A DNA stretch of 43,462 nucleotides from a virus: IMG/VR virus record IMGVR_UViG_3300035099_000622, positions 1 through 43,462 of that record; one strand, written 5' to 3'. Made by a program: the position numbers and the translations under genes. The first letter of the stretch is position 1. Each line of letters starts with the position of its first letter. The notes beneath the pieces are model-generated. The model saw only the letters and a list, made by a program, of their open reading frames with translations, was not told the DNA's origin and ran no database searches. This document shows, piece after piece, positions 32,971-40,076 of this stretch.

Positions 32971-34724
32971 ACCGATCCGTCCTCATCCTCGATTGGCCGC
33001 CTTATTCCGGCAATGCCATGGCCGCCTTGCGCGAAGGCCTCGGCCAAAGCGGATATGAAACGTTGTGTTTCAGCCGCAGGGAAGGCGGCTGGCGCGAAAA
33101 GATCGACGAGCTTCTGGACTCCCGATTGCCTGACTATTTCCTCTGCTTCCGCCGCCTGTTCAACCCGATAGACCAGGTGGTCGTGGACAAGATTCGCCGA
33201 CTTGGGGTTCGCACGCTCTTCTTCGATTTCGGCGTCCAGCCAGGGACGCTCTTGTTTGACCCTTGGGGCGACGGTCCGGCGAGTGAAATCGCCCTGAAAG
33301 GGATGGACGCGCTCCTTCGAAACCCCGCGCAAGCACGCTGGGCGGCAGAGCGGGTTTGCGAGCTGGTTCGCTGGAGGGAGTCGCTTCTGCACGAGATGGG
33401 TCGGGCCGCCCCGTTGAAGGGCGTCCCGCCCAACTTCACATTGTTGTTGCTTCCGTGCAAGACCGAGCTGCGCGTCTGGCACGACGCCCGTCGGCGCGAG
33501 TGGTGCGAGCCGCTCGCCATAGCTCGAGGGTTGACCGCGCAGTTCGAGGGCCGAGGCGCCGGCCACCTCCTCGTCAAGCCGCACCCGCGTGATTGCACCT
33601 GGTGGTGGGAGGGGCCGGCGGAGGGCGCGCGTTGGCGCGTATTGCCACGAACGAGATTCGGCCAAGAGGGTGGCGGGTCGCTCGCCTGGCTGCTTCGGGA
33701 GGCGGACAGGGTGGTCGCGTTCGGCTCAAGGGCGGTGCTGGCGCCGTTGGCGCTCAACAAACGGGTCGCGGCGTTGAGTCGGGGCTGGTGGTCTGGCAAC
33801 GAAGTTTTGCTGGAGCTCGACCGTTTCGACCAAGTCTTCGCGCCTTGGCCAGATTTCGACCTGGCGCGCCGGGGGCTTTTTTTGTCGTTGATTTTTTCCC
33901 GTCAATGGCCGACGTCGAAAATGTCGGAGGCGACGGGAGTTGAAAAAGTGCTCTCGTCCTTCGAGGCCGTGGCGGATTGGCCGCCCTTGCGACCGTTGAG
34001 CGTGGCGCGAAAACGACCGCCAGAAAACCTGTCGCGACACCTTGACTCGCCAATCGTCACCACGATCGGTTGTCCGCTCGACCCTAAACAGTGGCGTTAC
34101 CCGAATCTTGAGAGGCGAATCGCGGAGAACGTCCTGGCGACGCGATGGCCACGTCAAATCTGCGTTGACCAATGCTCGACCACGTTGCGTCAATGGCTGG
34201 AGTCGCAAGGCCACGACTTTTGCGTCGAGGGCGCTTCCTTCGGAGGCGAGCCGCCGCGCATGGCGAAGATGCTTGGCGTGGCCATCCGCCAAATGCACGG
34301 CCCGACCATTTGGACGGTGGAGCAAGACGCCCGACTGACGGCGGAGGTCAAACGCGCCGCCGAGCTCCTTTTCGCGGAACTCGCCGACGACGTCGCGGCG
34401 CTCGAATTGCGGGCCGTCGACGAAGGCGGGGAGACTTGCCATCCTTCAATTGCTTCCTGGTGGCGCGAGGAGAAGGTGGTTGGCGGGTTGTTGAATCTCA
34501 AATTCGCCTCGTGGTCCGCCACGCTTTGGCGGCGGGAGGGCTTAATGCAAGTCGACTTCGACAGTCTTCCGCCGCTTCATCGTTCGGACATCGAGGCTGG
34601 CAAACAACTGGCGCAGAGGGGATGGCGATTCAAAGGCGCGTGGAACCTGACTTACGTCCACACGCCCCACAGTTCCAACCCGAAGGACACCGATGACCAA
34701 AGAGAGACAAATCGAATGGATTAG
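32967..34724 (+). CDS. Two-domain glycosyltransferase-like protein (B-A order)
   Basis: A 585-residue protein with the same domains as the 28260 product but permuted and lacking the methyltransferase. The B domain comes first (1-345): VLILDWPPYSGN, LLVKPHPRDC (near 204), VVAFGSRAVLAPLALNKRVAALSRGWWSGN. The A domain follows (359-575): SPIVTTIGCPLDPKQWRYPN, WTVEQDARLT (near 448), ASWSATLWRREGLMQVDFDSLPPLHRSD. Clear paralogy covers both halves. The start overlaps the basic peptide's stop, and the end overlaps the endolysin gene by 32 bases. A role in building or attaching the same glycan as the A-M-B protein is inferred. Confidence 0.7.
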   Translation: MNRSVLILDWPPYSGNAMAALREGLGQSGYETLCFSRREGGWREKIDELLDSRLPDYFLCFRRLFNPIDQVVVDKIRRLGVRTLFFDFGVQPGTLLFDPWGDGPASEIALKGMDALLRNPAQARWAAERVCELVRWRESLLHEMGRAAPLKGVPPNFTLLLLPCKTELRVWHDARRREWCEPLAIARGLTAQFEGRGAGHLLVKPHPRDCTWWWEGPAEGARWRVLPRTRFGQEGGGSLAWLLREADRVVAFGSRAVLAPLALNKRVAALSRGWWSGNEVLLELDRFDQVFAPWPDFDLARRGLFLSLIFSRQWPTSKMSEATGVEKVLSSFEAVADWPPLRPLSVARKRPPENLSRHLDSPIVTTIGCPLDPKQWRYPNLERRIAENVLATRWPRQICVDQCSTTLRQWLESQGHDFCVEGASFGGEPPRMAKMLGVAIRQMHGPTIWTVEQDARLTAEVKRAAELLFAELADDVAALELRAVDEGGETCHPSIASWWREEKVVGGLLNLKFASWSATLWRREGLMQVDFDSLPPLHRSDIEAGKQLAQRGWRFKGAWNLTYVHTPHSSNPKDTDDQRETNRMD

Positions 34725-35283
34725 GAGCCAGTTGCCCGACGCGCTGGCCGCCGAAGAGCTCTACCAGACGCCCGCTAACGTCCAGGTCGCCATCGCTGGG
34801 CACGAATCCAACTGGGGATCTTCGAAAGTCGCGCGCGAGAAGAACAACCTGCACGGGATAATGCGAGGGCTTGAACATCGCAAGTTCGACAGTCCGGCGC
34901 AAAGCTACCTTTTTTGCGCCAAGCTCTTGGCTCAAGACCCGCGTTATGCGCTGGCTCGTAAAAAAGTCTTTGAATTCGAGGCCACCGGAGCGCCGGCTTG
35001 GCAGGTTGAGCGCAAGTGGATCGAATCCGTCGCTTCAATGTATCTGACGGGTCGGGAAAGGGAGGACGTTGGACGCGGTTCAACGAGCCAAAACCAGCTT
35101 GGTAGGATACCACGCTTCGTAAGAAAGTGGCGGTTCTTGGCACGACTTCTTGTCCTTCTGAGGCAAAAAATCTCTTTCTTGGACAGGCTCATACCCAACG
35201 ACTTGAGGTTGGACCGGGCCGTGAACGATTGGATCGCAGACACGCTGTTGATCCACAAACGAGTTTTGGAGGCGCGGAAATGA
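34693..35283 (+). CDS. Endolysin-like glucosaminidase
   Basis: A 196-residue peptidoglycan hydrolase of the FlgJ/endo-beta-N-acetylglucosaminidase fold. AIAGHESNWGSSKVAREKNNLHGI (catalytic Glu38) and the following SPAQSYLFCAKLLAQ, with late WIESVASMYLT, match the family. The C-terminal 60 residues are basic and amphipathic (RKWRFLARLLVLLRQKIS) and may bind the membrane or LPS. There is no signal peptide, so release would need a holin or spontaneous entry. The start overlaps the glycosyltransferase gene by 32 bases and follows GAAGG. It could instead be a tail-associated hydrolase. Confidence 0.8.
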   Translation: MTKERQIEWIRSQLPDALAAEELYQTPANVQVAIAGHESNWGSSKVAREKNNLHGIMRGLEHRKFDSPAQSYLFCAKLLAQDPRYALARKKVFEFEATGAPAWQVERKWIESVASMYLTGREREDVGRGSTSQNQLGRIPRFVRKWRFLARLLVLLRQKISFLDRLIPNDLRLDRAVNDWIADTLLIHKRVLEARK

Positions 35284-36227
35284 CCAGAAGAGAACGACGG
35301 GTCCTCAGACGACGAGCCAGACGGCTGCACCGAACCGTGGAAGGGGTCCTCGGTTTTTGCCTTGGCGAGAAAATCAAGGCTGGCAAACCGACGGGCCAGG
35401 AGGCGCTCGTCTTTTTCGTCAGACGCAAACTGCCCTTGGGCGGCCCGGAAAGCCCAACCGTCATCCTGCCCCAAAGCATCGGCTCGATCCCGACGGACGT
35501 GGTCGAGGTCGGCGACCTGCGGGCGCAATCCTTCACCGAGCGGATGAGGCCCGCGCCCGCGGGCGCGAGCGTCGGCCACTTCAAGGTGACGGCCGGGACG
35601 CTGGGGCTGTGGGTCGCGCCAATGGACGATGGCAAGGCGTTACTTTTGGCGAGCTGCCGCCACGTCCTCGCGCCAGAGGGTTTCAACTATGGCGACGCGA
35701 TCCTCCAGCCAGGCGTTTACGATGGCGGCGGATTCGCCCCCCAAGACGACACGGTCGCGACGCTCTCCTTCGCGGCGCCCCTTCATTACGACCGCCCGTT
35801 GGTCCGGCTGTTGCGCGTATTCGGCTTCCCATTGCGCAACGAGGTGGATTTCGCCCTCGCGACGCCCTTGCGCCAATCTGACGCGACTCGCGAGATCGTC
35901 GGACGCGCCGGCTACCCGCGGCGAGTCCGCGACGTTGAGTCGGGTGAGAGAGTTTTCAAGGTGGGCCGCACGACGGAGTTCACGCAAGGGGCTTGCCGAT
36001 ACGTCGGCGCGACGCTGACGGTTGGATACGACGCGGGGCCGGCGACCTTCGAGAACGTCAACGTGTACGCGCCGTTCTCGGAAGGCGGGGATTCTGGCTC
36101 GGCCATCTTGTCGCAGGTGGACCAAGGCCAGACTTTGCACGACTTCCTTTTCGCGGGGTCGGAGCAGGTGACCGTGGGGTTCCGCGCCGCCGCCGCGTTT
36201 GAAAGGGCGGGGGTGCGTTTGCCATGA
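35280..36227 (+). CDS. Trypsin-like serine protease
   Basis: A 315-residue chymotrypsin-fold protease. The triad is visible as CRHV (His128), VDFALATP (Asp190) and EGGDSGSAI (Ser272), with a GRTTEFTQG strand before the Ser as in HtrA/V8-like enzymes. The first 30 residues are very basic (TRRERRVLRRRARRLHR). There is no signal peptide. GGAGG precedes the ATG, which overlaps the endolysin stop (ATGA). Such proteases are uncommon in phages outside prohead maturation, and this genome already has a U35 protease. Lysis, virion processing or host-factor cleavage are possible; the neighbours favour lysis or envelope targets. Confidence 0.85.
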   Translation: MTRRERRVLRRRARRLHRTVEGVLGFCLGEKIKAGKPTGQEALVFFVRRKLPLGGPESPTVILPQSIGSIPTDVVEVGDLRAQSFTERMRPAPAGASVGHFKVTAGTLGLWVAPMDDGKALLLASCRHVLAPEGFNYGDAILQPGVYDGGGFAPQDDTVATLSFAAPLHYDRPLVRLLRVFGFPLRNEVDFALATPLRQSDATREIVGRAGYPRRVRDVESGERVFKVGRTTEFTQGACRYVGATLTVGYDAGPATFENVNVYAPFSEGGDSGSAILSQVDQGQTLHDFLFAGSEQVTVGFRAAAAFERAGVRLP

Positions 36228-36787
36228 TCGAAGAGACCGCGTCGCCGCCCGTCGAGTTCCGCCAGCCACCGAACGGCATTTTGATCGTCGGCAAATCGCT
36301 CTTGGGCCGCGCCATCCGCTGGGCGTCAGGCCGGTACAGCCACTACGAGGCGATCCTCGACGAAAAGACCAGCGTCGGGGCGGTGGCCGGGGGGTTCTTG
36401 CGCCATGACATCCAGGAAGTGTTGACCTGGGGGACGGCGACCGTCATCGCGCCGCCAATCGAGCGTTGGACGGCTGCGGACCTTGACCGTTATCTGCGCT
36501 ACCTGGCGTGGCTCGAGGGCGCGCCATATGACTTCGCCTCGCTGCCCTTGTACTGGATGGGGCTTGAGACGGCGAGTAAGCTCAACTGCTCCGAGGCGGG
36601 CATGTACGCGTGGGACGAGCTTTTGCGTTGTTGCCTGAGCTGGCCGTTGCAAAACCGGCGGTTGAAGATGGCTACGCCCGAAGACATGCGCGTCCTTGGC
36701 AGGCGGCTGTGGACGAACAATCCGGCGGAAGCCGACCTCGCCGACCTCAAGGCGTTCAGCTGGAAATGGACTTTGCCAAGTCGTTAA
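36224..36787 (+). CDS. Permuted papain-fold (NlpC/P60-like) hydrolase
   Basis: A 187-residue protein. The order of catalytic residues is reversed relative to classical NlpC/P60, as in YiiX/YebB-like permuted papain folds: His40 in GRYSHYEAIL and Cys122 in KLNCSEAGMYAWDELL. PNGILIVGKSLLGRAIRWASG at the start is typical of this group. It may cleave peptidoglycan peptides or other amide/ester bonds. It overlaps the protease gene by 4 bases and ends convergently, overlapping the leftward gene at 36756 by 32 bases. Confidence 0.72.
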   Translation: MIEETASPPVEFRQPPNGILIVGKSLLGRAIRWASGRYSHYEAILDEKTSVGAVAGGFLRHDIQEVLTWGTATVIAPPIERWTAADLDRYLRYLAWLEGAPYDFASLPLYWMGLETASKLNCSEAGMYAWDELLRCCLSWPLQNRRLKMATPEDMRVLGRRLWTNNPAEADLADLKAFSWKWTLPSR

Positions 36788-37034
36788 ACCCGCCAAGCGA
36801 ATGAACGCCGTCCAACAAGCCCAACGCTCGCTTGACGATTTCAATTCGCACCTGGAGGGCGACCGTGGCCGGGCCGCCGCCAATCCGTTGGCAAAGCCCG
36901 CAAAAGGCCATCTCCTTTGGGAGGCGTTTGCAGGCCGAACCAAAGTGCCCGAAGCACATCTGGCCGGGGGATTTCTCTGCGAGCCAAAGCCACTCCTTCA
37001 AGAAAGCACGCTCGTCGTCGCTCAACGCTTCCAT
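36756..37034 (-). CDS. Small Cys-containing protein of unknown function
   Basis: A 92-residue protein (DDERAFLKEWLWLAEKSPGQ, then CFGHFGSACKRLPKEMAFCGLC). Four cysteines in the middle could form a zinc site. AGGAGG precedes the ATG. It is the last of the leftward cluster and ends inside the converging hydrolase gene. Not recognised. Confidence 0.55.
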   Translation of the reverse strand: MEALSDDERAFLKEWLWLAEKSPGQMCFGHFGSACKRLPKEMAFCGLCQRIGGGPATVALQVRIEIVKRALGLLDGVHSLGGFNDLAKSISS

Positions 37035-37044
37035 GATCGTCCTC

Positions 37045-37242
37045 CTACAGCGTCTTCCCTAGTGAGGGGGCGCTCTCGACCCACTTCTCGACGGACACCC
37101 GCACCGTCCGTTCGATTTCCGCGAGCCGAACTTTCGAGACGCGGGTCCACCTGTGTCCGCGCCGGTGCTTCTGGGCATAGTCGAGCGCGTAGGCGCGGAT
37201 CGCCCTCGCGTTCGTCAACCTTCTTTCCCTTTTCCGTCTCAT
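37045..37242 (-). CDS. Small basic protein of unknown function
   Basis: A 65-residue, Arg/Lys-rich helical protein (RRKRERRLTNARAIRAYALD, VSKVRLAEIERTVRVSVEKW). AAGGAGAAG precedes the ATG, and it overlaps the upstream stop by 4 bases. It could bind nucleic acid; no family is recognised. Confidence 0.55.
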   Translation of the reverse strand: MRRKRERRLTNARAIRAYALDYAQKHRRGHRWTRVSKVRLAEIERTVRVSVEKWVESAPSLGKTL

Positions 37243-37475
37243 TGGCTTCTCCTTGCGTTGCGCAATGTCTTGGCGACCTTCCGATCAAATGGCCCGCCCT
37301 TGGCCCGCGCCGCCGCGTGTTGGCTGAGGTCCCAAGGGTTGCCAGGAAAAGAAAGAAGCTCACCGTTTCGCTCCAGCTCCACTTCCTCATCGTTTCCCTT
37401 CGGCCAATACCGTTCCCCTGCGCGGGGGGAATTTTGGCCATAGACGTAGATCTTTCCCCACCTGCGCCTTCTCAT
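37239..37475 (-). CDS. Small basic protein of unknown function
   Basis: A 78-residue protein (RRRRWGKIYVYGQNSPRAGE, then EVELERNGELLSFPGNPWDLSQHAAARAKGG). AAAGGAGAG precedes the ATG, and it is coupled by a 4-base overlap on both sides. The family is unknown. Confidence 0.5.
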   Translation of the reverse strand: MRRRRWGKIYVYGQNSPRAGERYWPKGNDEEVELERNGELLSFPGNPWDLSQHAAARAKGGPFDRKVAKTLRNARRSQ

Positions 37476-37789
37476 GGTTCTCTCCTTTCTGGCGATTTCG
37501 ACAGCTGGTTTTGCTCGATTTCATAACACCATCCGCATCGTGGCCCGCGATCCACGAGGCTAACGAACGTATCCCGCTCGCTTGTGAACCTGCCGCAAAC
37601 ATCGCACGCACCGCCGTAGTGCGTGCCGCCCTCGTGGTGCGGCCACCAACGGCGGCCGCGCGGCGTTCGGAGGTAGTCGTCCTCCAGCCGTGTCATGTAG
37701 CACGGCATCCCCCTCGGAAGCGAGCACTGGTCCTCAGAACACCCATCCGAGGGAACAAGGGTGCCCCTCTTCATTGAGTGGTTTTTCAT
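37472..37789 (-). CDS. Zinc-ribbon-like small protein
   Basis: A 105-residue protein. CDVCGRFTSE...CGWCYEIEQ provides two CxxC pairs, and further cysteines lie earlier (GCSEDQCSLP). The pattern suggests a zinc ribbon. ATG 37789 follows GAGGTGA; the frame extends to a GTG at 37798 inside that ribosome site. A small regulator or nucleic-acid binder is likely, but not proven. Confidence 0.6.
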   Translation of the reverse strand: MKNHSMKRGTLVPSDGCSEDQCSLPRGMPCYMTRLEDDYLRTPRGRRWWPHHEGGTHYGGACDVCGRFTSERDTFVSLVDRGPRCGWCYEIEQNQLSKSPERREP

Positions 37790-37810
37790 GTTTTTCACCT
37801 CTACTTAGCA

Positions 37811-38008
37811 TCATTGTCGAGCCGCGCACTCAAGCGACTCGCGCGTTTCATGATCAACAACACCGGCGTCGCACATTTCTGCCGCTAGGATATCCACGGC
37901 TGCCCTGAACCCCGCGGCCATTGGGCTATCCGCGTAGTGTCTTTCTGCCCACGCTTTCAACCGTGGGCAAACGTTGCCGATAAACTCCTCGATCCTCTCT
38001 TTTTCCAT
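37811..38008 (-). CDS. Small protein of unknown function
   Basis: A 65-residue helical protein (EKERIEEFIGNVCPRLKAWA, then AGFRAAVDILAAEMCDAGVVDHETRESLEC). GAGGTGA lies about 10 bases before the ATG. Three cysteines are present but without CxxC spacing. Not recognised. Confidence 0.6.
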   Translation of the reverse strand: MEKERIEEFIGNVCPRLKAWAERHYADSPMAAGFRAAVDILAAEMCDAGVVDHETRESLECAARQ

Positions 38009-38079
38009 CTTTGTTTCACCTCACTTTCTTTGGGCAACAGGCCCAGCGCAACCATCCCGATCGAGCGGTTGCCCTCGAC

Positions 38080-38430
38080 CTATTCGCCAAGGGATTCAGT
38101 GTTGAGTGTATCCAACTCCCGTTCCGCCTGGGCAGCAAACCCAACCTTTGCAATCTGATCCCATTCGGACGGTTTATAAAATGGTAAAGATTCTACCATC
38201 CGCACCCTCATTTTGCCGCCACCCAAAATCTCTGACACGCGGGTCACTTTCACGTGATGCCACTCGGTCGGGTCAAAATCGGACTCTTCAGCCGCGGCTT
38301 CGAGCCGCGTCCAGGGCCGGACGCGCAGGCGGCGCGCCGCGTCAATTGCGCACTCAAGGCCGTCGCTCTCGGCGCGCAGCGCGCCGCCCGACCGGTCGGC
38401 GCCGCTCTGAAACGTCGCTCGGAATCTCAT
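38080..38430 (-). CDS. First gene of the leftward small-gene cluster, unknown function
   Basis: A 116-residue protein (RFRATFQSGADRSGGALRAESDGL...EWHHVKVTRVSEILGGGKMRVRMVES). ATG 38430 follows AAGGAG. The frame is open to 38472, but that form lacks a better start. It looks beta-rich at the start and end. The neighbour is an AT-rich divergent promoter region. Confidence 0.55.
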   Translation of the reverse strand: MRFRATFQSGADRSGGALRAESDGLECAIDAARRLRVRPWTRLEAAAEESDFDPTEWHHVKVTRVSEILGGGKMRVRMVESLPFYKPSEWDQIAKVGFAAQAERELDTLNTESLGE

Positions 38431-38656
38431 CTTTTTTTCTCCTTCCTCCCTATTTTTTCCGCAATCAAACAAGATAAGGCTAAATCAATTCGCGGCGGCT
38501 TGTCAAGAAAAATCGTACATGAAAAACATTTTTTTGCGCGTTGATTTTATTGGCTTTAGGCCGCACAAGCAAAAAAGTTGTAAAAAAATTCGCGCGAAAG
38601 CGACTGGGCGCGGTAGTCTGCGGGTGGTTTTTGAGAATGAGGGAAAAGGGGAATCA
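38431..38656. promoter_or_regulatory. AT-rich divergent intergenic region with promoter candidates
   Basis: This 226-bp stretch between leftward and rightward genes is far more AT-rich than its surroundings. On the minus strand a perfect TTGACA (38506-38501) is followed, at 18 bases, by TAGCCT, a weak -10. A TTCGCGCGAA palindrome lies at 38589-38598. Rightward promoter elements were not clear. Confidence 0.5.
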
Positions 38657-39055
38657 ATGAAAGTCACACCGAACCCGACCTGGGCCGTCCGCCCCCGCGA
38701 CCTCGACGACGAGCAGTGGTCGCTCGTCCGGGAACTGGTTTGCGAGCGGCGCGTGAGGGATGGTCAATTTCGCAAGGACGTTGGCGGAAAGCGCGACCTC
38801 GCCAACTCCGTCCTCGCCGCCGCACTCCGGGAGCGATGCAGCCAGCGGATCGCCGGGGGGCTGACGGACAAGAGCACGATTTCCAAGGCCAAAAAGGCTT
38901 GGGCCAACGATGGCACGCTTGACGCGATTTTTTTCGCCCTGGCCGCCCACGCCAAGGGCCGCTCCCATGACGAGATCCTGCGGCTTCTGCGACGGCGCGG
39001 CGCGATAGACTGGCGGCAGATGCTTCGAGCGTGGCGCGCTGCGCAAAAACGATGA
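38657..39055 (+). CDS. Basic helical protein of unknown function
   Basis: A 132-residue protein (AVRPRDLDDEQWSLVRELVC, TDKSTISKAKKAWANDGTLDAIFFALAAHAKGRSHDEILRLLRRRG). The serial short helices and many Arg/Lys suggest DNA binding. AAAGGGGAA precedes the ATG; the frame is open back to 38519. It is separated from the next gene by 800 bp of non-coding DNA. It may be a regulator of the right arm. Confidence 0.55.
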   Translation: MKVTPNPTWAVRPRDLDDEQWSLVRELVCERRVRDGQFRKDVGGKRDLANSVLAAALRERCSQRIAGGLTDKSTISKAKKAWANDGTLDAIFFALAAHAKGRSHDEILRLLRRRGAIDWRQMLRAWRAAQKR

Positions 39056-39087
39056 AAGCCTTAGTGACAAAGCTATCGCCCATGCAC

Positions 39088-39174
39088 GTCCTGAGTTGGG
39101 CCAGGACAGCGGCGGGTCGCGGCGACAGCCCGACCGAGGACAGGGGTAGCCGCCGGTTCGATCCCGGCGCCTCG
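39088..39174 (+). ncRNA. tRNA T-arm-like structured element (ncRNA or attachment-site candidate)
   Basis: Hairpin 1 is GTCCTG/CAGGAC with loop AGTTGGGC (39088-39107). Hairpin 2 is GGTCG/CGACC (39115-39135). Hairpin 3 is CGCCGG-TTCGATC-CCGGCG (39151-39169), a textbook T-arm with TTCRANY loop, enclosed by CGAGG/CCTCG. No seven-base acceptor partner for the 3' side was found, so a complete tRNA is not supported. Such a 3'-end fragment is what an attP core in a tRNA-targeting phage contains. No integrase is visible in the window. Confidence 0.35.
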
Positions 39175-39310
39175 CCCTTGGTATCTGCACTGCCAGGGGG
39201 TCGCCGCGTTCCTTTCGACGCTTGCGCTCAGCCATTGTCGTACAGCGAGAAAGCCGTCAGGCAAAGGCGAAGTCCGATCCACGGGCGGCTGAGCAAAAAT
39301 CCTACGGGAG

Positions 39311-39342
39311 GTCGCGGGCGCGACTTTTCCTTCTTTTTCTTC
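39311..39342 (+). terminator. Candidate rho-independent terminator
   Basis: GTCGC-GGGC-GCGAC stem (39311-39324) followed by TTTTCCTTCTTTTTCTT. It would end rightward transcription from the 38657 gene and the RNA element at 39088. The stem is short, so the call is moderate. Confidence 0.45.
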
Positions 39343-39529
39343 CCTCCATGCCGAGAACGCAGCCAACTCTCTGATTGTCAACGTGCGACTTCACGCTTGA
39401 CCCGCCCGCGCCCGCGATCCTCCCTCCTTGCCTGCAATTCGAGAAGGGGGCCGCGTAACTCTTCCCTCCACGTTGCCGGAATAAGAAACCTCCTCGCGAT
39501 TGCGCGGCCCCTGATTTCCGACTGGAGAC

Positions 39530-39728
39530 GGGCGCGGTGGCGTTCTGACGAAAACGCCTCAATTCGGGCGACGTTCGCCACAAGCCAGGCGCGATGCCCC
39601 GTGTGCCGCGGGGCGGTGCGGGCTTCCCCGCCTGGTACGTCCCGTGAAGTCAGGCCGCTGTGGAATGGCGCCGAAAAGCATTCTGAAGTCGCGGAAGACG
39701 AAGTGGGTTTGAATTCCACCCGCGCCCA
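39530..39728 (+). ncRNA. Candidate structured RNA of about 200 nt closed by a tRNA-like terminal stem
   Basis: GGGCGCG (39530-39536) pairs with CGCGCCC (39721-39727), seven bases as in an acceptor stem, followed by A and ACA. Next to it GTGGG/TCCAC with loop TTTGAAT (39703-39719) looks like a T-arm with one missing C. Internal hairpins are GGCGTT/AACGCC (39539-39558), GGCGA/TCGCC (39567-39579), CCAGGCG/CGCCTGG (39585-39635) and GCCCCG/CGGGGC (39596-39614). A terminal stem with a long body recalls the plan of tmRNA, but conserved tmRNA sequence and a tag frame were not found. It could also be a regulatory or packaging RNA. Confidence 0.35.
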
Positions 39729-39854
39729 ACAAGCGTAGAGAAGGAGCGTGAAAATGGGGATTCTGGCGAGGATGCGCGTCGTTTGTCGCGCCCTCGGCCC
39801 GATAGGGCGGCGCAAGAAGGCCGGCGAAGCCCCAAGGTGAAGGGGGTGACACAC

Positions 39855-40076
39855 ATGGCTTGTTCTTTGCGCGGAACGATGGCGGAGAGAGAGTCCGACG
39901 CCGGAGGGAACTCAGTGGCACGGGCCTCTGACCGCGGCTTGTACCTTGCGGCGATAATCAAGCGGGCCGAGGAGTGGGCAGCCGACCCGCACCAGCCCCT
40001 GAGCCTTCTTCGGCTCGCCGAGCACTTCGAGGAGCCTCGGGGCGCCTCACGGCCGAAAGGCGGCAAAGATGCCTGA
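39855..40076 (+). CDS. Small protein before the exonuclease gene
   Basis: A 73-residue protein (MACSLRGTMAERESDAGGNS...GLYLAAIIKRAEEWAADPHQ, then SLLRLAEHFEEPRG). AGGGGGTGA precedes the ATG; a second ATG at 39879 is possible. It overlaps the next gene by 8 bases. The helical, acidic-basic pattern is not recognised. It may be an accessory of the recombination module. Confidence 0.5.
   Translation: MACSLRGTMAERESDAGGNSVARASDRGLYLAAIIKRAEEWAADPHQPLSLLRLAEHFEEPRGASRPKGGKDA

Larger units (their letters stand above)
39056..39854. other. 800-bp non-coding stretch with structured-RNA and tRNA-like elements
   Basis: No frame here has believable protein composition. Contents from left: hairpins and a T-arm-like element (39088-39174), a GC stem with a T-rich tail (39311-39342), and a compact set of paired arms (39530-39728). 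The remainder (39180-39300, 39345-39525, 39735-39854) shows only short dyads. The antisense frames read peptides containing GIEP and WNSNP. Both are well-known by-products of the reverse complement of tRNA T-arms, which first drew attention to the two T-arm-like sites. Confidence 0.65.

Noticed and set aside
39088-39174. Complete tRNA gene
   Set aside because: No acceptor-stem partner and no 7-nt anticodon loop; only the T-arm is canonical.
39530-39728. Definite tmRNA
   Set aside because: The conserved 5' tmRNA core, a G3-U70 type pair and a tag reading frame were not found.
39031-39738. Long plus-strand frame of 235 codons in the 39 kb gap
   Set aside because: Composition is unlike a protein and it crosses the structured elements. 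Antisense peptides there (GIEP, WNSNP) are the usual by-products of tRNA T-arms.
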